A stretch of 64,000 bases of DNA from NCBI GenBank assembly GCA_027673765.1, contig JAQDWB010000002.1:125743-189742 (forward strand), given 5' to 3'. The notes under the pieces are model-generated. The model was not told the DNA's origin and did not search any database. It was given only the letters and a program-made list of their open reading frames with translations. This document shows, piece after piece, positions 7,313-17,493 of the stretch; position 1 is the stretch's first letter, and each line of letters starts with the position of its first letter. A program made the translations under genes and the position numbers. Source of the DNA: Coriobacteriaceae bacterium AM113-163 (GTDB taxonomy: Bacteria > Actinomycetota > Coriobacteriia > Coriobacteriales > Coriobacteriaceae).

Positions 7313-8980
7313 CTACTCTTTATGGCTGCCACCTCCCCGCTTGACCAGGAGCGCGACCACGATGAGCGCGGCTCCGGCGACCGCTGCGGCGGCCGCGGCG
7401 TACATTGCCATATCGCCAGTCGAGGGCATAAAGCCTCCGGTGGTAATGCTAGGGGGTGTGCCGGTGGGCGTGTTGATGAGCGACGCCTCCAGGCTGCCCG
7501 TCGACCCGTCCGCGCTGTCGGCGCGCAGGGGCGACTCGGCCGTGATGGTGAGCTTGGGCTTGGCAGCGGCCACCTGGTCGACGTCCAGGCCCTCGGCCTT
7601 GACCGTCACGGAGCGCGTGCCCTCGAAGGCGGTGTAGCCCTTGGGCGCCTTGAGCTCGCGGACCTCCAGCTTGCCCGAGTCCACGCCCGAGACGGTCACG
7701 CGGCCGTCCTCGCCCGTGGTGACGGTGGCCTTGCCTTGCGCATCCCACGTGCCGTCGGCCGCCAGCGTGCGACCGCGGTCGTCGGCGATGCTCAGGACCG
7801 CCCCGGACAGCGGCTTGTCGCCGTCGCTGCCGCGCTTGGTGAGCGCGAGATCCCAGGTGTAGGCGCACGCGTCGTCGCTCGGCGTGCGGGTGAAGCCGGC
7901 GTCGCCGGACTGGTCGGCAAGAGGAGAGCGCGGGTAGCGCAGGTAGACCTCGTTGGGGTTGCCCTTCGCGATGCCGTGGTTGCACGCGCTGTTGAGCGGC
8001 GCATTGTACACGGCGACCACGCGGGCGCCCGCGGTAAAGGCGTCGGCCCCGCCGAGCGCGGCAATCAGGTCGCCGGTGCGCACGGTGAAGATCCCGTCCG
8101 CGGCCACCTTGGTGGCGCACTGGGCCGTGATGTCGGTCCAGCCCTGCGCGGGCTCGGTGCCGGCACGGCCGTCCTTGCCGGTCTGGACGGCGTCAAAGCC
8201 GCCGTCCGTGCCCGCCGCCACGTACACATGCATGCTCGCGGCGACCTTGGAGGGGTCGAGCCCCGCGCTCATGGTGTCGACGAACCGCACCGCGTAGGCG
8301 TCGTAGGCGGAAAGGCCCGCGGGAACCGTGGCCGAGAGGCGCCAGTACAGGTCGTCGGCGACCGTGGCGTCGGCGGCCTTGCCCCAGGCGGCGGTGCTGT
8401 CCTCCAGCACATGCTTGGCCACCTTGGGAGTGGCGGCCTTGGGCTTGACGATGACGGCGCTGCCGCCGACCAGGGCCATGATCGGCGCGGTGCCGGCCTC
8501 GTTTTGGGAGATGGCGTCGTCTTTGGCGACGATGAGCCAGTAGCCACAGGGCAGCTCGGCCGTCGTGACCGCGTTAAGGGCCACGGACACGGCGCCAGAG
8601 CTCTGGAGGGAACGAGCGAGCTGTGCGCTCAGCGCGCTCGTAAGGCGGGAATCGGTGTTGAGCCACTCGGCAGCTTCCTGCGCGGTGGTCTGGGAATTGG
8701 GCATACCGGCGCTGTGCAACACAGGCAACACGGCATCGCGCGCGGCGTCGCTTGCCCAAGCGAGGTCGGTGGCGATCTTGGCGTCACTGTCGCCGTCGAC
8801 GACGTTGGCGCTAAAGATCTGGTAGGCGTCGTAGCTGCTCGCCACGGTGCCGCTCACCGTGATGGAACCGGTCGAGGTCGGCGCGGCCTGCGCGGATGCG
8901 GGGAACACAACCGCGCAGGTGCCGATCAGGAGGGCAAGCAGCGCAAACAAGATCGGGAAGGAGCAAACTTTCTTATTCAC
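7313..8980 (-). CDS. MPSTG-anchored pilin subunit
   Basis: The 555-aa secreted protein starts with GTG at 8980, inside the last codons of the tip adhesin gene (8-base overlap), with GGGAGG just before it. Longer starts would put over 25 residues before the signal peptide. After the signal (cleavage near SAQAAP) come a domain with VIVKPKAA resembling a lysine pilin motif and a Cna-B-like region (SGAVLSIADD to LEVRELKAPKGYTAF, with the usual E-box glutamate). The C-terminus has MPSTG, a membrane helix and KRGGG. The overlap suggests coupled translation with the adhesin. Its role is shaft or basal pilin, and I cannot say which. Confidence 0.86.
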   Translation of the reverse strand: MNKKVCSFPILFALLALLIGTCAVVFPASAQAAPTSTGSITVSGTVASSYDAYQIFSANVVDGDSDAKIATDLAWASDAARDAVLPVLHSAGMPNSQTTAQEAAEWLNTDSRLTSALSAQLARSLQSSGAVSVALNAVTTAELPCGYWLIVAKDDAISQNEAGTAPIMALVGGSAVIVKPKAATPKVAKHVLEDSTAAWGKAADATVADDLYWRLSATVPAGLSAYDAYAVRFVDTMSAGLDPSKVAASMHVYVAAGTDGGFDAVQTGKDGRAGTEPAQGWTDITAQCATKVAADGIFTVRTGDLIAALGGADAFTAGARVVAVYNAPLNSACNHGIAKGNPNEVYLRYPRSPLADQSGDAGFTRTPSDDACAYTWDLALTKRGSDGDKPLSGAVLSIADDRGRTLAADGTWDAQGKATVTTGEDGRVTVSGVDSGKLEVRELKAPKGYTAFEGTRSVTVKAEGLDVDQVAAAKPKLTITAESPLRADSADGSTGSLEASLINTPTGTPPSITTGGFMPSTGDMAMYAAAAAAVAGAALIVVALLVKRGGGSHKE

Positions 8981-11900
8981 GACGCTTACCTCCCTTCGCA
9001 TTCGCCTTGCGACGAATGTGCACCCAGGCCGCAGCAGCGCAAAGCGCCGCCGCGCCGGCAAGGTACGTCAGAGTGACGCCCGACATACCAGAAAGGGGCA
9101 AAGATGTGGAGTAGGTGTTGGTGAAGGTGGGGGTAGTGTCGGGAAACTCGTGGTCCTTATTATCGGTGTCTTTCCACGTACCGCCGGGGTCAACGGTTCC
9201 CTTCCTGTAGGTCACCGCACAGTCGATTCCTCCTTGGGTGTTATCCTTTGCCACAACCTTGAACCTATAGACCGACTGATCAAACTTGTAATGCGGATAG
9301 GTCGAGCTTTCGTACTTCTCGCGCACATAGTACGTGAAGGTCTTGGAACCATTGTTAAGGTCCGTGAGCTTATATGTCTTCGACTTGAAATCGACCGTGC
9401 TCGTCGCATTAGCGTTTTTTTCAGTTTTGACATTCGCAGGATCAGGATTAATTGTTACCGTTTCCGGTTTGGTGAAGTTCGGGTCGTCCTCGTTCGCGAG
9501 TTCGAATGTGAACGCCTTCATCTCGCCACCATCAACCTTCTTGGTCACCTGAGGCGTCCAAGAGCCCTTGGGTTTGTATGCATTAGTAAAGGTCTTGTCG
9601 GTGTTGCCATCGGTGATCTTAATGGAGACATCGCTACCGTTGTTCGGAGTAAACGTTTTCGCCTCATTATTTTTGAGATTAGTAACCCTTACATTCGTAA
9701 CTAAATAGTAGATGTAATCAATATCCAGCACCGGCCGCTTTTCGGTTGTAGTTGTAAGCTCAATCTTGTAGATGGTCTGGTCGTAGTCCACGCCAGGGAC
9801 GCGATCCGCAACGTTGCCGGGGTCCTCAACGAGGTAGTAGACGTTCGTTCCAGCGGAGTGGACCCTGCCCAAATCAAAGACAAAGTTACCTTCAGCGTCG
9901 TTCGTGGCCCCATCGTCATCGCCAACTATTGAACAGCCATTGAGCTGCAATTTGCCATCATCATTATTATTAAAGCTAGGGACACCACCGCTCTCGCCCG
10001 GCTCCAAGAGTTGGAACCTGAATTTTCCCGCATCATCCGCAGTAAGCGCGCGGCCTTCCAGTGCCTTAGTGCCGTTGAGCTTCATCTTGGGATACACGTT
10101 CACCTGCGTGGTGGAGCCAGCGATTACGTCGCCGTTGGTCATGACTCCGCCTCCGTGGATGTTGGAGCGGTTGCCCGTAATGAAGAGGGACGCAGCCGCA
10201 GTAGCAGCATCCTTATCATACTGAATCGGCTCAGATTTAAGGCCAATCATGTACTTAGCTTGGGCGCCCTCGTACTTGCCGATAGACGTTGGTGTTTTGT
10301 CGATCGTGCCCGACCAATTGGCAGCTCCACCACCAAGCATCTGTCCCGTTACGGCAGCGATATACGGCAGCGATTCAGCGTTAGCACTATCGCGAATAAG
10401 AAAAAGATCCTGGTGACCGGCTTTTTTAAAGTCTTCAGTTATTTCGCCGCCTTCGTGGTTAGGGCGCCAATCCGCGTCATCGTTCTTGTCGTGGGTGCCG
10501 CCCGATCGGTTATAACCACTACCGTCAGGTTTACCGTCATAATTACCGAAAATCGCGATGCCATTGGTATCGGTAATGGCAGTCTTACCAGTCGGGCAAG
10601 CGGCAAACCCGCCGCCAAAGCCACTGGCATGATTGTTGGTAATCAGCGCGTTATATATATTGAGGCTCGCCGGTTGAACGTTGTTGTCGCTGCTGCCCTG
10701 GACGAATACGCCACCGCCACCCCAGTCATTGGTGGTATTAGTCGTATTGTTAGTTATGTAGGCTTTCTTGCCGCTCACATTAAATTCGCCAACTGTAGGC
10801 GCAGCGATACGGATGCCGCCACCCTCTGAGTTTTGCGCCACATTGCTGGCGATGATTCCACCATAAAACGCAAACCCGGAAAGAGGTTTATTCCAAGCGC
10901 CAGCATAAACGCCGCCGCCAGCCTCGGCAGAGTAGTTGCCCGTGATGTAGCCGCCGCTAATAACCAGACCGCCTTTTTTCTGTCCCTGATTGTGGCTAAA
11001 GGCAGCAATGCCGCCACCACCGTGACAACCGTTACCTTTGTGTCCTTCATCGGTATAGAACTGATATTTGTTGTTAGTAATGTAACCATTCGTAATGGTC
11101 ACCATAGAGTCCTCAGCACAAATTCCCGCGCCATAACCGACTTCATTATCATTTGTACCGTTACCGGAGATAATACCGCCAACCATGTTTACCGTAGAAT
11201 TCAGGGCATAAACGCCGCCGCCACTGGGGGCATAGTTACCAGCGATTACGCCGTCAGAGATGTCAAGAGTTGAGTTCTCGACAGAAATACCCGCACCAGC
11301 GGCGCCCTCCGGACAATATCCGCCGCAGACATACCCGCCGTCCACGCTGATGGCCGAACTGCCCGCTGCGTACACCAAATTTTTGACACAGTTGTTTTTA
11401 TCCTGCGTAATCATGCCGCTCTCAAAATTGAGGTGGCCACCGCTATTGATTACGATAAGCCTCAAGTCCTTTGAGCCTGAGCACGCCACGATGGCACCCT
11501 TGACATGAGCCTTATACGCCTTAAGAGTCTCGGTTGTACGGGTTCCGTTTGCGACCGATTCGGTTACGTAGTAGGTAAGGCCAGTCGGAATGCCATTGGA
11601 AGTATCGTATTCCATTAAAGCGAGATTGCCGCATTTATTTGTTTGAGAAGTCGTAGTCTCTGTCGCGGCAACTTGCTGACCGTCCTTGACAGTCAACGTT
11701 GCGCCGCCGGTTATGTTGAATAGGGGCTGGCTCTGACTTGTATACTTAATTTTGCAGCCATTTAAATCCAGCGTGATATTGCTGCCGTCCTTGTTAAGCG
11801 CGATTGTCTCGCCGGTCTCGACATCATTCATAAGCTTGAAGCTAGCAACACCGCTTGCATTTGCCAGTTTTTTCAAGTCGTCAGCTGTTCGTATTTCAGT

Positions 11901-12293
11901 GGATGCCGTTTTAGTCTGCCCGCCTTCCGCAGCCAGCATTACGGCATTGCCATCCGACAACTCGCCATCTTCGGCCTGCAGCTTACCTTCAGGCTGACCC
12001 TGCTCAACATCATTTGAAGGGTCGGCTTCGTCGCCCTCGGTCTCGTCACTATTCTGGTTTTCGGTATCCCCGTTGTTGGTGTTTTCCACATCAGTAGACT
12101 CAGTTGAGGAACCCCCCCCCATCACAGTTTCCTCGGTAGGAGCTGCCTGGGCATCGTTGGCAATGGCCTGCGAGATCGGGGGCATGACGAGCGACAGTAC
12201 CAGGCTCAAAACGGAGGCTCCGCACAAAACGCCTGCCAGTACACGGCGCGTCGCTTTTTTACTCTGCTTAGATTTGTCTGAATTCGCTTTCAT
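8973..12293 (-). CDS. Large LPLSG-anchored pilus tip adhesin
   Basis: A 1106-aa surface protein, first gene of the pilus cluster. It has a signal peptide with a hydrophobic stretch at about 18-37, then an acidic low-complexity linker rich in Asn, Glu, Asp and Thr. A long glycine-rich right-handed beta-helix region follows (roughly 130-640, repeated GGGVYA/GGGI turns). Two FctA-like isopeptide domains come next (near VNVYPKMKLNGTK and TPQVTKKVDGG), then LPLSG, a membrane helix and a basic tail. GGGGAGGAG six bases before ATG fixes the start. A run of nine G bases spans codons 58-61 (12112-12120). Base composition is visibly less GC-rich than in flanking genes, which suggests separate ancestry. 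The ligand is unknown. Confidence 0.85.
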   Translation of the reverse strand: MKANSDKSKQSKKATRRVLAGVLCGASVLSLVLSLVMPPISQAIANDAQAAPTEETVMGGGSSTESTDVENTNNGDTENQNSDETEGDEADPSNDVEQGQPEGKLQAEDGELSDGNAVMLAAEGGQTKTASTEIRTADDLKKLANASGVASFKLMNDVETGETIALNKDGSNITLDLNGCKIKYTSQSQPLFNITGGATLTVKDGQQVAATETTTSQTNKCGNLALMEYDTSNGIPTGLTYYVTESVANGTRTTETLKAYKAHVKGAIVACSGSKDLRLIVINSGGHLNFESGMITQDKNNCVKNLVYAAGSSAISVDGGYVCGGYCPEGAAGAGISVENSTLDISDGVIAGNYAPSGGGVYALNSTVNMVGGIISGNGTNDNEVGYGAGICAEDSMVTITNGYITNNKYQFYTDEGHKGNGCHGGGGIAAFSHNQGQKKGGLVISGGYITGNYSAEAGGGVYAGAWNKPLSGFAFYGGIIASNVAQNSEGGGIRIAAPTVGEFNVSGKKAYITNNTTNTTNDWGGGGVFVQGSSDNNVQPASLNIYNALITNNHASGFGGGFAACPTGKTAITDTNGIAIFGNYDGKPDGSGYNRSGGTHDKNDDADWRPNHEGGEITEDFKKAGHQDLFLIRDSANAESLPYIAAVTGQMLGGGAANWSGTIDKTPTSIGKYEGAQAKYMIGLKSEPIQYDKDAATAAASLFITGNRSNIHGGGVMTNGDVIAGSTTQVNVYPKMKLNGTKALEGRALTADDAGKFRFQLLEPGESGGVPSFNNNDDGKLQLNGCSIVGDDDGATNDAEGNFVFDLGRVHSAGTNVYYLVEDPGNVADRVPGVDYDQTIYKIELTTTTEKRPVLDIDYIYYLVTNVRVTNLKNNEAKTFTPNNGSDVSIKITDGNTDKTFTNAYKPKGSWTPQVTKKVDGGEMKAFTFELANEDDPNFTKPETVTINPDPANVKTEKNANATSTVDFKSKTYKLTDLNNGSKTFTYYVREKYESSTYPHYKFDQSVYRFKVVAKDNTQGGIDCAVTYRKGTVDPGGTWKDTDNKDHEFPDTTPTFTNTYSTSLPLSGMSGVTLTYLAGAAALCAAAAWVHIRRKANAKGGKRRE
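12112..12120 (-). repeat. Nine-G homopolymer inside the adhesin gene
   Basis: The coding strand reads ATG GGG GGG GGT at codons 58-61, a run of nine G just after the signal peptide. A gain or loss of one base would shift the frame and cut the 1106-aa adhesin to a short peptide. Homopolymer G tracts of this length are classic slipped-strand sites, so phase variation is likely but unproven. Confidence 0.7.
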
Positions 12294-12744
12294 CGATGTC
12301 TCCTCCCCAAGAGACCGCGATCTTGCTCTTTCACCATCAAACTTGGGCGCGCAACCTATAATTGCTCGCGCTCGATATGCATATTATTACTCTTTGTTTA
12401 AACAGCGCAAGCCTAACAATGTCAGTTTTGCTTTACGTTGCCTTAACTTCTTGACAATTATTCAAACTATGCATTGTTTTTCGAGGGTTAAATTTCGGAA
12501 AGACGCTGGTAAACTCGTTAGCAAATCTAGATAAATGACACTTTATCATTGTTTGTACAACACTTTGTTTTAACCCGCTCAATCTGTGAACGGTCAAAAT
12601 TGCGCCGTGAATGGCAGTATATCTACCTGCAAATATTAGTTATGAGCTAATTGGTCAATTACTGCACAACCAGCGTGTGCCGACATGTTCATACATCGAC
12701 ACTTGAATGACATCGCATGTTACCGGCTGCAAATCTCCTCGCTA
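12294..12744. other. AT-rich region upstream of the pilus cluster
   Basis: About 450 bases without a credible gene and clearly more AT-rich than the surroundings. It should hold the pilus promoter and perhaps binding sites for a regulator. Several hexamers resemble -10/-35 boxes, but no pair at 16-18 base spacing convinces me on the minus strand. Confidence 0.4.
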
Positions 12745-12781
12745 CAAAAAAGCGTCCCAACAATCGACTGTTGGGACGCTT
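12745..12781 (-). terminator. Intrinsic terminator of the HAD phosphatase gene
   Basis: A perfect 13-bp stem, AAGCGTCCCAACA (12750-12762) with TGTTGGGACGCTT (12769-12781), has a 6-base loop and is followed on the minus strand by TTTTTTG. The arm shares CGTCCCAACA with the family A hairpin at 24709, so it may descend from that repeat. Confidence 0.8.
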
Positions 12782-12785
12782 GGAA

Positions 12786-12820
12786 AACCACCACAAAGGC
12801 GCTCTGCCCTCTTTGTGGCT
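12786..12820 (-). repeat. CCACCACAAAGG hairpin repeat, family B copy 2 (degenerate)
   Basis: AACCACCACAAAG with a partial complement CTTTGTGG (12811-12818) and the loop GCGCTCTGCCCT, 12 bases after the HAD gene stop. The outer part of the stem has decayed relative to other copies. On the minus strand it is followed by GGTTTTCC, then the terminator at 12745. Confidence 0.6.
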
Positions 12821-12831
12821 GCCCCCAGGCG

Positions 12832-13653
12832 CTACAGCAGATGCTCCTGGATAAAGACCGCGATGCCGTCCTCGTCGTTGCTCGCGGTTACAAAGTCCGC
12901 GGCGGCACGGGTGGCGTCGCTGCCATTTGCCATGGCCACACCCACGCCGGCGTCGGCCACCATGCAGGTATCGTTATCGGCATCGCCAAACACGCAGATG
13001 TTCTGAAGCTCCATGCCGTTGAGCTCCGCCACGCGCACAAGGCCGCGCGTCTTGGACACGCGCGGATCCATGAACTCGTAGAGCCGCTGCGTGGTCTGCA
13101 GGGCCGCCGCCTTAACAGTGTCATCGGCAAACGTCGACGCCCGCTCAATCACCCGCGGCATTACCTCGGGCGCCATGGTAAACATCACCTTGGGCTGCGG
13201 CTCGCGCAAAAACTCGGCAAAATCGACCACCTGGTAGGGCACGCCGTCGACGCGCGACAGGTGCTCGACGCACGCGTTGCTCTCGGGCACGTAGAACACG
13301 CCGTCTCGGGGGCAGACGGGTGTTGCCGGAAGGTCCGCCATGTGCTTGCAGATGCGCGCGATGGTCTCGCCCGGCAGCGGAAAGCTCAGCTCGTTGATGG
13401 CGTGCGCGCGATCGATGACCTCGGCGCCACCGCAGCCCACGAGCACGTCCACCAGGCCTTCGATGCCCCAGAACTCGTACATGGCCTCGGTCGCGTGGGC
13501 GTCGCGCCCGGTGCACAGGCCAAAAAGCACGCCGCGGTCGCGCAGGGCGCGGATCGCCGCCACGGTGCGCGGGGACACCGTATGCTGGCTCGTGAGCAGC
13601 GTACCGTCGATATCGCAGAACACGGCTTTGATGTGGCTGAAGGTGGTGTCCAT
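12832..13653 (-). CDS. Cof-type HAD hydrolase (sugar phosphatase-like)
   Basis: A 273-aa cytoplasmic phosphatase of the HAD superfamily. Motif I is FCDIDGTLLTS, motif II is CTGR, and the C-terminal motif is GDADNDTCMV, with the type C2 cap between. This matches the Cof/YbiV group that dephosphorylates sugar phosphates or flavin precursors. The substrate cannot be told from sequence. It stands alone, with a strong terminator and a family B hairpin behind it. Confidence 0.88.
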   Translation of the reverse strand: MDTTFSHIKAVFCDIDGTLLTSQHTVSPRTVAAIRALRDRGVLFGLCTGRDAHATEAMYEFWGIEGLVDVLVGCGGAEVIDRAHAINELSFPLPGETIARICKHMADLPATPVCPRDGVFYVPESNACVEHLSRVDGVPYQVVDFAEFLREPQPKVMFTMAPEVMPRVIERASTFADDTVKAAALQTTQRLYEFMDPRVSKTRGLVRVAELNGMELQNICVFGDADNDTCMVADAGVGVAMANGSDATRAAADFVTASNDEDGIAVFIQEHLL

Positions 13654-13746
13654 GGGGGCCTTTCTGGGTTGCGCGGCGGTGTGGGGTGTGGTCGTGAACG
13701 GCGTACATGCTATACCAAGGCGCAGGCGCGGCCCGTTAAAGCAAAA

Positions 13747-13780
13747 ACCACCACAAAGGTGCCTGGCTCCTTTGTGGTGG
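13747..13780 (-). repeat. CCACCACAAAGG hairpin repeat, family B copy 3
   Basis: A 12-bp stem, CCACCACAAAGG (13748-13759) with CCTTTGTGGTGG (13769-13780), and the loop TGCCTGGCT. On the minus strand it is followed by TTTTTGCTTT. It lies between the MFS gene 3' end and the HAD gene start, next to a family A hairpin. Confidence 0.8.
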
Positions 13781-13812
13781 CCGGACCCGCAGGGTGGCCT
13801 GGCCCGGGGCGC

Positions 13813-13877
13813 AAACCATCACAACATTCGACGTTATTCGGCAAAATCGCGATTTTCATCGAATGTTGTGATGGTTT
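13813..13877. repeat. Long hairpin repeat, family A copy 2
   Basis: A perfect 19-bp stem (13813-13831 and 13859-13877) around a 27-nt loop, nearly identical to the copy at 2005-2069. Its end touches the stop codon of the MFS gene (13878-13880), so the hairpin begins with the very next base of the transcript. Confidence 0.85.
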
Positions 13878-15158
13878 TTACTGCTTTGCGGCACGATCCA
13901 GATGCCGACGTCCAAACAGCAGCAGCGCCGCGGGAACCGCCGTCACGACCATGCCCGCTCCCACGAGTGTCCGTTGTACGCCAAATGTTGCCGCCAGCCA
14001 CGGGGCAATCGCCAGAGGGGCCACGCCGGCGAACATATTGCCAAAGCCCATGACCGAGTTCACACGGCCAAGCTGCTCGAGCGGTGCCGTCGTCTGCACA
14101 ATGGTGTTGTGGAGCGGGTTGACGACACCCCAAGCTATGCCCAGGGCGATCTGGCCGACGAGGGCCACGCCCACGTACGGCGTCCCCACATAGAGCAGAC
14201 TTCCCAGGCCCACGGACATAAGTGCCACGAGCAGCGTTTTTAGGTTTACCAAGTGCGGCGGCAAGCGGAGCGCGAGCACGGCACCCAGCACCGCGCCCAC
14301 GCCCGAGGCCGACGAGAGCCAGCCCATCCACTCAACGCCGACGCGTAGGACATCGCGATAGAAAAACGACTCGAGCGGATCGAAGGCTCCGTAGCCAAAG
14401 TTCGAAAGAAAAATGATGCAGAAAAGTAGCGCGAGGACGCTGTTGGTGAAGACCGTCTTGATGCTAGTCGCGAAGGTGGCGCGAGTGGATGCGCTGGGGT
14501 TGGAGCTTTGCCCCGCACGCTCCCCTTCCTCTGCCGAATCGGCATCCGCATGCCCGGCGACATGGCTGGTCTGCGGCCTAAAGCCCCAGCCGGCGATGAG
14601 CGCCAGCACGGTAAAGAGCATCATGAGCACGAACACCGCGCGCGACGATGCAGCCGCCGCGACAAAGCCGCCCAGCGTGGGACCAACGATGATACTCACG
14701 TTTGAAAACATGGCGATGGCGGAGTTGATGTCTTTGAGCTCGACAGGATCGTCGGTGAGGTAAGCCGGATAGGATGTGGCGATGGGCTGGGCGAATCCCA
14801 TCGTAAAGCCCAGGAACACCGCGCCGAGCAGGACGACGCCGGTCGCGCTACCAAAGGCGATGATTGCCGCGCCAGTTGCAAGAGCGCCGATGATGCTAAG
14901 CAAGAAATGGCGGCGCGGACCCCAGGCGTCGAGCTCCGCGCCACCCGCAAAGGATCCCAGGATCACGAAAACGTTCATAAACAGAACGGCCAGCGATGTC
15001 GCCACGACTGAGGCATCGTCTGCATAGGTGAGCGTTCCGATGACGCCGATAAAATAACTGGTCTGAAACCCGGTGTAGATGAGAAAGCGCATCGCCACCA
15101 GCCGCTTGGCCTGCACGGACAGCGATGATTGAGGCTTTGAGAAAAGAGATGCGAGCAT
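13878..15158 (-). CDS. MFS transporter
   Basis: A 426-aa membrane protein with about 12 hydrophobic segments and a charged central loop (HADADSAEEGERAGQSSNPS), the normal split of a major facilitator. Between segments 2 and 3 it has the loop DAWGPRRHF. The substrate is unknown, and export of small compounds is common in relatives. I chose ATG 15158 because AAGGAG lies five bases before it. Two earlier in-frame ATGs lack a binding site. Confidence 0.85.
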   Translation of the reverse strand: MLASLFSKPQSSLSVQAKRLVAMRFLIYTGFQTSYFIGVIGTLTYADDASVVATSLAVLFMNVFVILGSFAGGAELDAWGPRRHFLLSIIGALATGAAIIAFGSATGVVLLGAVFLGFTMGFAQPIATSYPAYLTDDPVELKDINSAIAMFSNVSIIVGPTLGGFVAAAASSRAVFVLMMLFTVLALIAGWGFRPQTSHVAGHADADSAEEGERAGQSSNPSASTRATFATSIKTVFTNSVLALLFCIIFLSNFGYGAFDPLESFFYRDVLRVGVEWMGWLSSASGVGAVLGAVLALRLPPHLVNLKTLLVALMSVGLGSLLYVGTPYVGVALVGQIALGIAWGVVNPLHNTIVQTTAPLEQLGRVNSVMGFGNMFAGVAPLAIAPWLAATFGVQRTLVGAGMVVTAVPAALLLFGRRHLDRAAKQ

Positions 15159-15330
15159 GGAGACTCCTTGTTTCATACGAATACGGGCGGTGGGCATTCG
15201 CCACCGTCTGTCAAATCAATCTATCCGCATGAAACATTAAGGACGCATCAGGACCCTTCTCTCCGTTTTTCGCCCGTCATGAACTACTTGGTAGATTGTA
15301 AGGCATGTCCCACACATCTACCAAAGCAAA

Positions 15331-15367
15331 AACCACCACAAAGGTGCCTGGCCCCTTTGTGGTGGTT
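15331..15367 (-). repeat. CCACCACAAAGG hairpin repeat, family B copy 4
   Basis: A perfect 14-bp stem, AACCACCACAAAGG (15331-15344) with its complement (15354-15367), and the loop TGCCTGGCC. It is followed on the minus strand by TTTGCTTTGG and lies 27 bases after the GH1 stop codon. It is the best candidate for that gene's terminator. Confidence 0.82.
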
Positions 15368-15394
15368 GCGACGTTTACGCTGGTTGAGACTTGG

Positions 15395-17100
<1,706 letters not shown>

Positions 17101-17190
17101 GAGGCATGTTGCGGGACGCGCACGGACCGACCCATCGAAACTATGCCGGCTTAAGATATGCGGACGGAGCTGACGGAGACGACGTTTGCC

Positions 17191-17234
17191 CAGATAAAAC
17201 CGACCAAAATAAACCTGTCCCTTATTGGCAGGTT
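17191..17234 (+). repeat. Dispersed repeat C, copy 1
   Basis: A 44-base sequence starting CAGATAAAACCGACC and ending in the small hairpin AACCTG/CAGGTT. It recurs at 62369-62412 on the opposite strand with two mismatches, and weaker similarity continues upstream. It abuts palindromic element II. Confidence 0.7.
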
Positions 17235-17388
17235 CAAAACCATGCCGGTTTACGGGGCAGAACCAGTGCCCCTTGAGCATGCCAGAAACGGCAAGGACAA
17301 AACCGCAGGTAGGAGGCTTGTCAGTTTACGGAAAAACGGGGTATGGTCAGCACTCACCGTTTCAGCCCCGTAATCCGGCATGGTTTTG
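17235..17388. repeat. 154-bp palindromic element II
   Basis: Inverted repeats of 24 bp with one mismatch (17235-17258, CAAAACCATGCCGG..., and 17365-17388) flank a centre that includes AAAACCGCAGGTAG (17299-17312) and GGCTTG. Core and spacing match element I, while the ends do not. The core stem here needs a G-U pair (AAACTG/CGGTTT on the minus strand), so the hairpin is kept although the bases changed. Confidence 0.72.
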
Positions 17389-17434
17389 ATTTTGGGCAGT
17401 CGCTCGGACGAGCGCATGGCATCTAGCCCCTTTG

Positions 17435-17466
17435 AAAAAAACCGGCGGGGCGCTCCCCCCCGCCGG
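17435..17466 (-). terminator. Intrinsic terminator of the PTS gene
   Basis: A 9-bp stem, CCGGCGGGG (17442-17450) with CCCCGCCGG (17458-17466), is followed on the minus strand by seven T bases. It lies 28 bases after the PTS stop codon. Confidence 0.88.
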
Positions 17467-17493
17467 CTTGGTACCGAGTCTTTGTCGTTTGGG

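Noticed and set aside
7322..9076. 584-codon open frame opposite the second pilin
   Set aside because: Composition is dominated by Gly, Arg, Ala and Val with no domain; the minus strand encodes a clear LPxTG-type pilin with signal peptide and anchor.
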